Shown here: positions 63,695-64,000 of the stretch, piece by piece
How positions within the stretch are numbered: position 1 is the first letter of the stretch
How the letters are laid out: every line of letters begins with the position of its first letter
Source: Duganella sacchari
Lineage (GTDB): Bacteria; Pseudomonadota; Gammaproteobacteria; Burkholderiales; Burkholderiaceae_D
DNA length: 64,000 nt
Reading direction: 5' to 3'
Assembly: GCF_900143065.1 (NCBI RefSeq)
Contig: NZ_FRCX01000004.1
Span: forward strand, 62,001 to 126,000
The notes under the pieces: generated by a model
The model's database searches: none
Told to the model about the DNA's origin: nothing
Seen by the model: only the letters and a program-made list of their open reading frames with translations
Position numbers and translations under genes: made by a program

Positions 63695-64000
63695 AGTTTC
63701 TGAACAATGGGGCTATGCCGGTCAGCACATCCTCGCCGGGATAGCCGGGAATCGCGCCGTTAATCAATGCGTCGTCGGCGCAACCGGTGGCGCGAAATTC
63801 CTGCAAGACGTAGTTGTTTACGCCCATGGCGGCCAGCATGCGCGCCAGTGCGACCAGCCGCTCCGGCGGCAGCTGGTCCGGGTGCACGGTGGTCCGGCAC
63901 TCATAGGCGACGCCGCTGTCGAGAATGGCGGCAACGCACTCGCGTACCGGCTCGCCGCTGCCGCCAACGCCGGTAATGGCGGCGTAGCTGTCAAACGTCG
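63660..64000 (-). CDS. nrdG: anaerobic ribonucleotide reductase activase-like radical SAM protein (5' partial)
   Basis: The gene enters from the right edge; 112 C-terminal residues are visible. They read FDSYAAITGVGGSGEPVREC, SGVAYECRTTVHPDQL, MGVNNYVLQEFRATGC, the C-terminal half of a short radical SAM protein of the anaerobic NrdG type (SAM-binding GSGE and barrel strands TTVH and VLQEFR). The CxxxCxxC cluster would be outside the window. An nrdD gene would be expected upstream. It supports an anaerobic role for this region. Confidence 0.75.
   Translation of the reverse strand, partial: TFDSYAAITGVGGSGEPVRECVAAILDSGVAYECRTTVHPDQLPPERLVALARMLAAMGVNNYVLQEFRATGCADDALINGAIPGYPGEDVLTGIAPLFRNFSVRRAGQEAR

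Noticed and set aside
1..64000. CRISPR arrays or rRNA genes
   Set aside because: No regularly spaced direct repeats and no rRNA sequence were seen.

Overview
The window looks like a high-GC betaproteobacterial chromosome, most likely Oxalobacteraceae (Massilia/Duganella/Janthinobacterium type). This rests on protein character and on the housekeeping gene order yceD-rpmF-plsX-fabH-fabD-fabG-acpP-fabF / rpoE-rseA-mucD / lepA-lepB-DUF4845-rnc-era-recO-pdxJ-acpS / uvrC-pgsA-tRNA-Gly. No database search was possible, so the family assignment is inference.

Layout. (1) 1-19.8 kb is conserved core: fatty acid synthesis, the sigma-E envelope stress locus, LepA/signal peptidase, RNase III/Era/RecO, PdxJ/AcpS, UvrC, PgsA, then two identical tRNA-Gly(GCC) genes with a clear promoter and terminator. 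(2) 19.8-41.9 kb is accessory: a DUF305/DUF2231/PQQ-type dehydrogenase set; NhaA and a ClC channel; a cation antiporter, YbdK-type ligase and DUF5985 operon carrying two frameshifts; a MarR regulator; a solute-binding protein; a tightly overlapping lipid-themed operon (MASE1-PAS protein, Cys-nucleophile hydrolase/SnoaL/acyl-CoA-binding fusion, CPBP protease, patatin-barrel protein); and several exported proteins with a large MscS channel. It ends in a 5'-truncated tRNA-Cys and a third tRNA-Gly followed by a near-copy of the same terminator, so tRNA-Gly plus terminator flanks about 22 kb of accessory DNA in direct orientation. (3) 42-43.2 kb is an AT-richer zone with small ORFs and coding debris. 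(4) 43.2-58.2 kb holds a Tat-signal malate:quinone oxidoreductase, a D-lactate dehydrogenase-type enzyme, small exported proteins, an amino acid permease, Sel1-type proteins, a cupin, a FixJ-like two-component system divergent from an MHS transporter, and an Aer-like chemoreceptor. (5) 58.2-64 kb is a low-oxygen module: a PaaX-like regulator, a polytopic membrane protein, DUF2249 and hemerythrin genes on the minus strand, divergent from ubiU-ubiV-ubiT (O2-independent ubiquinone synthesis), with a perfect FNR-type box between them; a partial nrdG-like gene converges on ubiT at the window end.

How the parts work together: the core supplies phospholipid precursors, envelope proteolysis and RNA/DNA maintenance. 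The minus-strand 30.8-36.5 kb operon looks like a membrane-sensing, lipid- or acyl-CoA-handling system and is the best candidate here for something undescribed. The right end suggests a facultative, nitrate- or microaerobically respiring lifestyle under FNR-type control.
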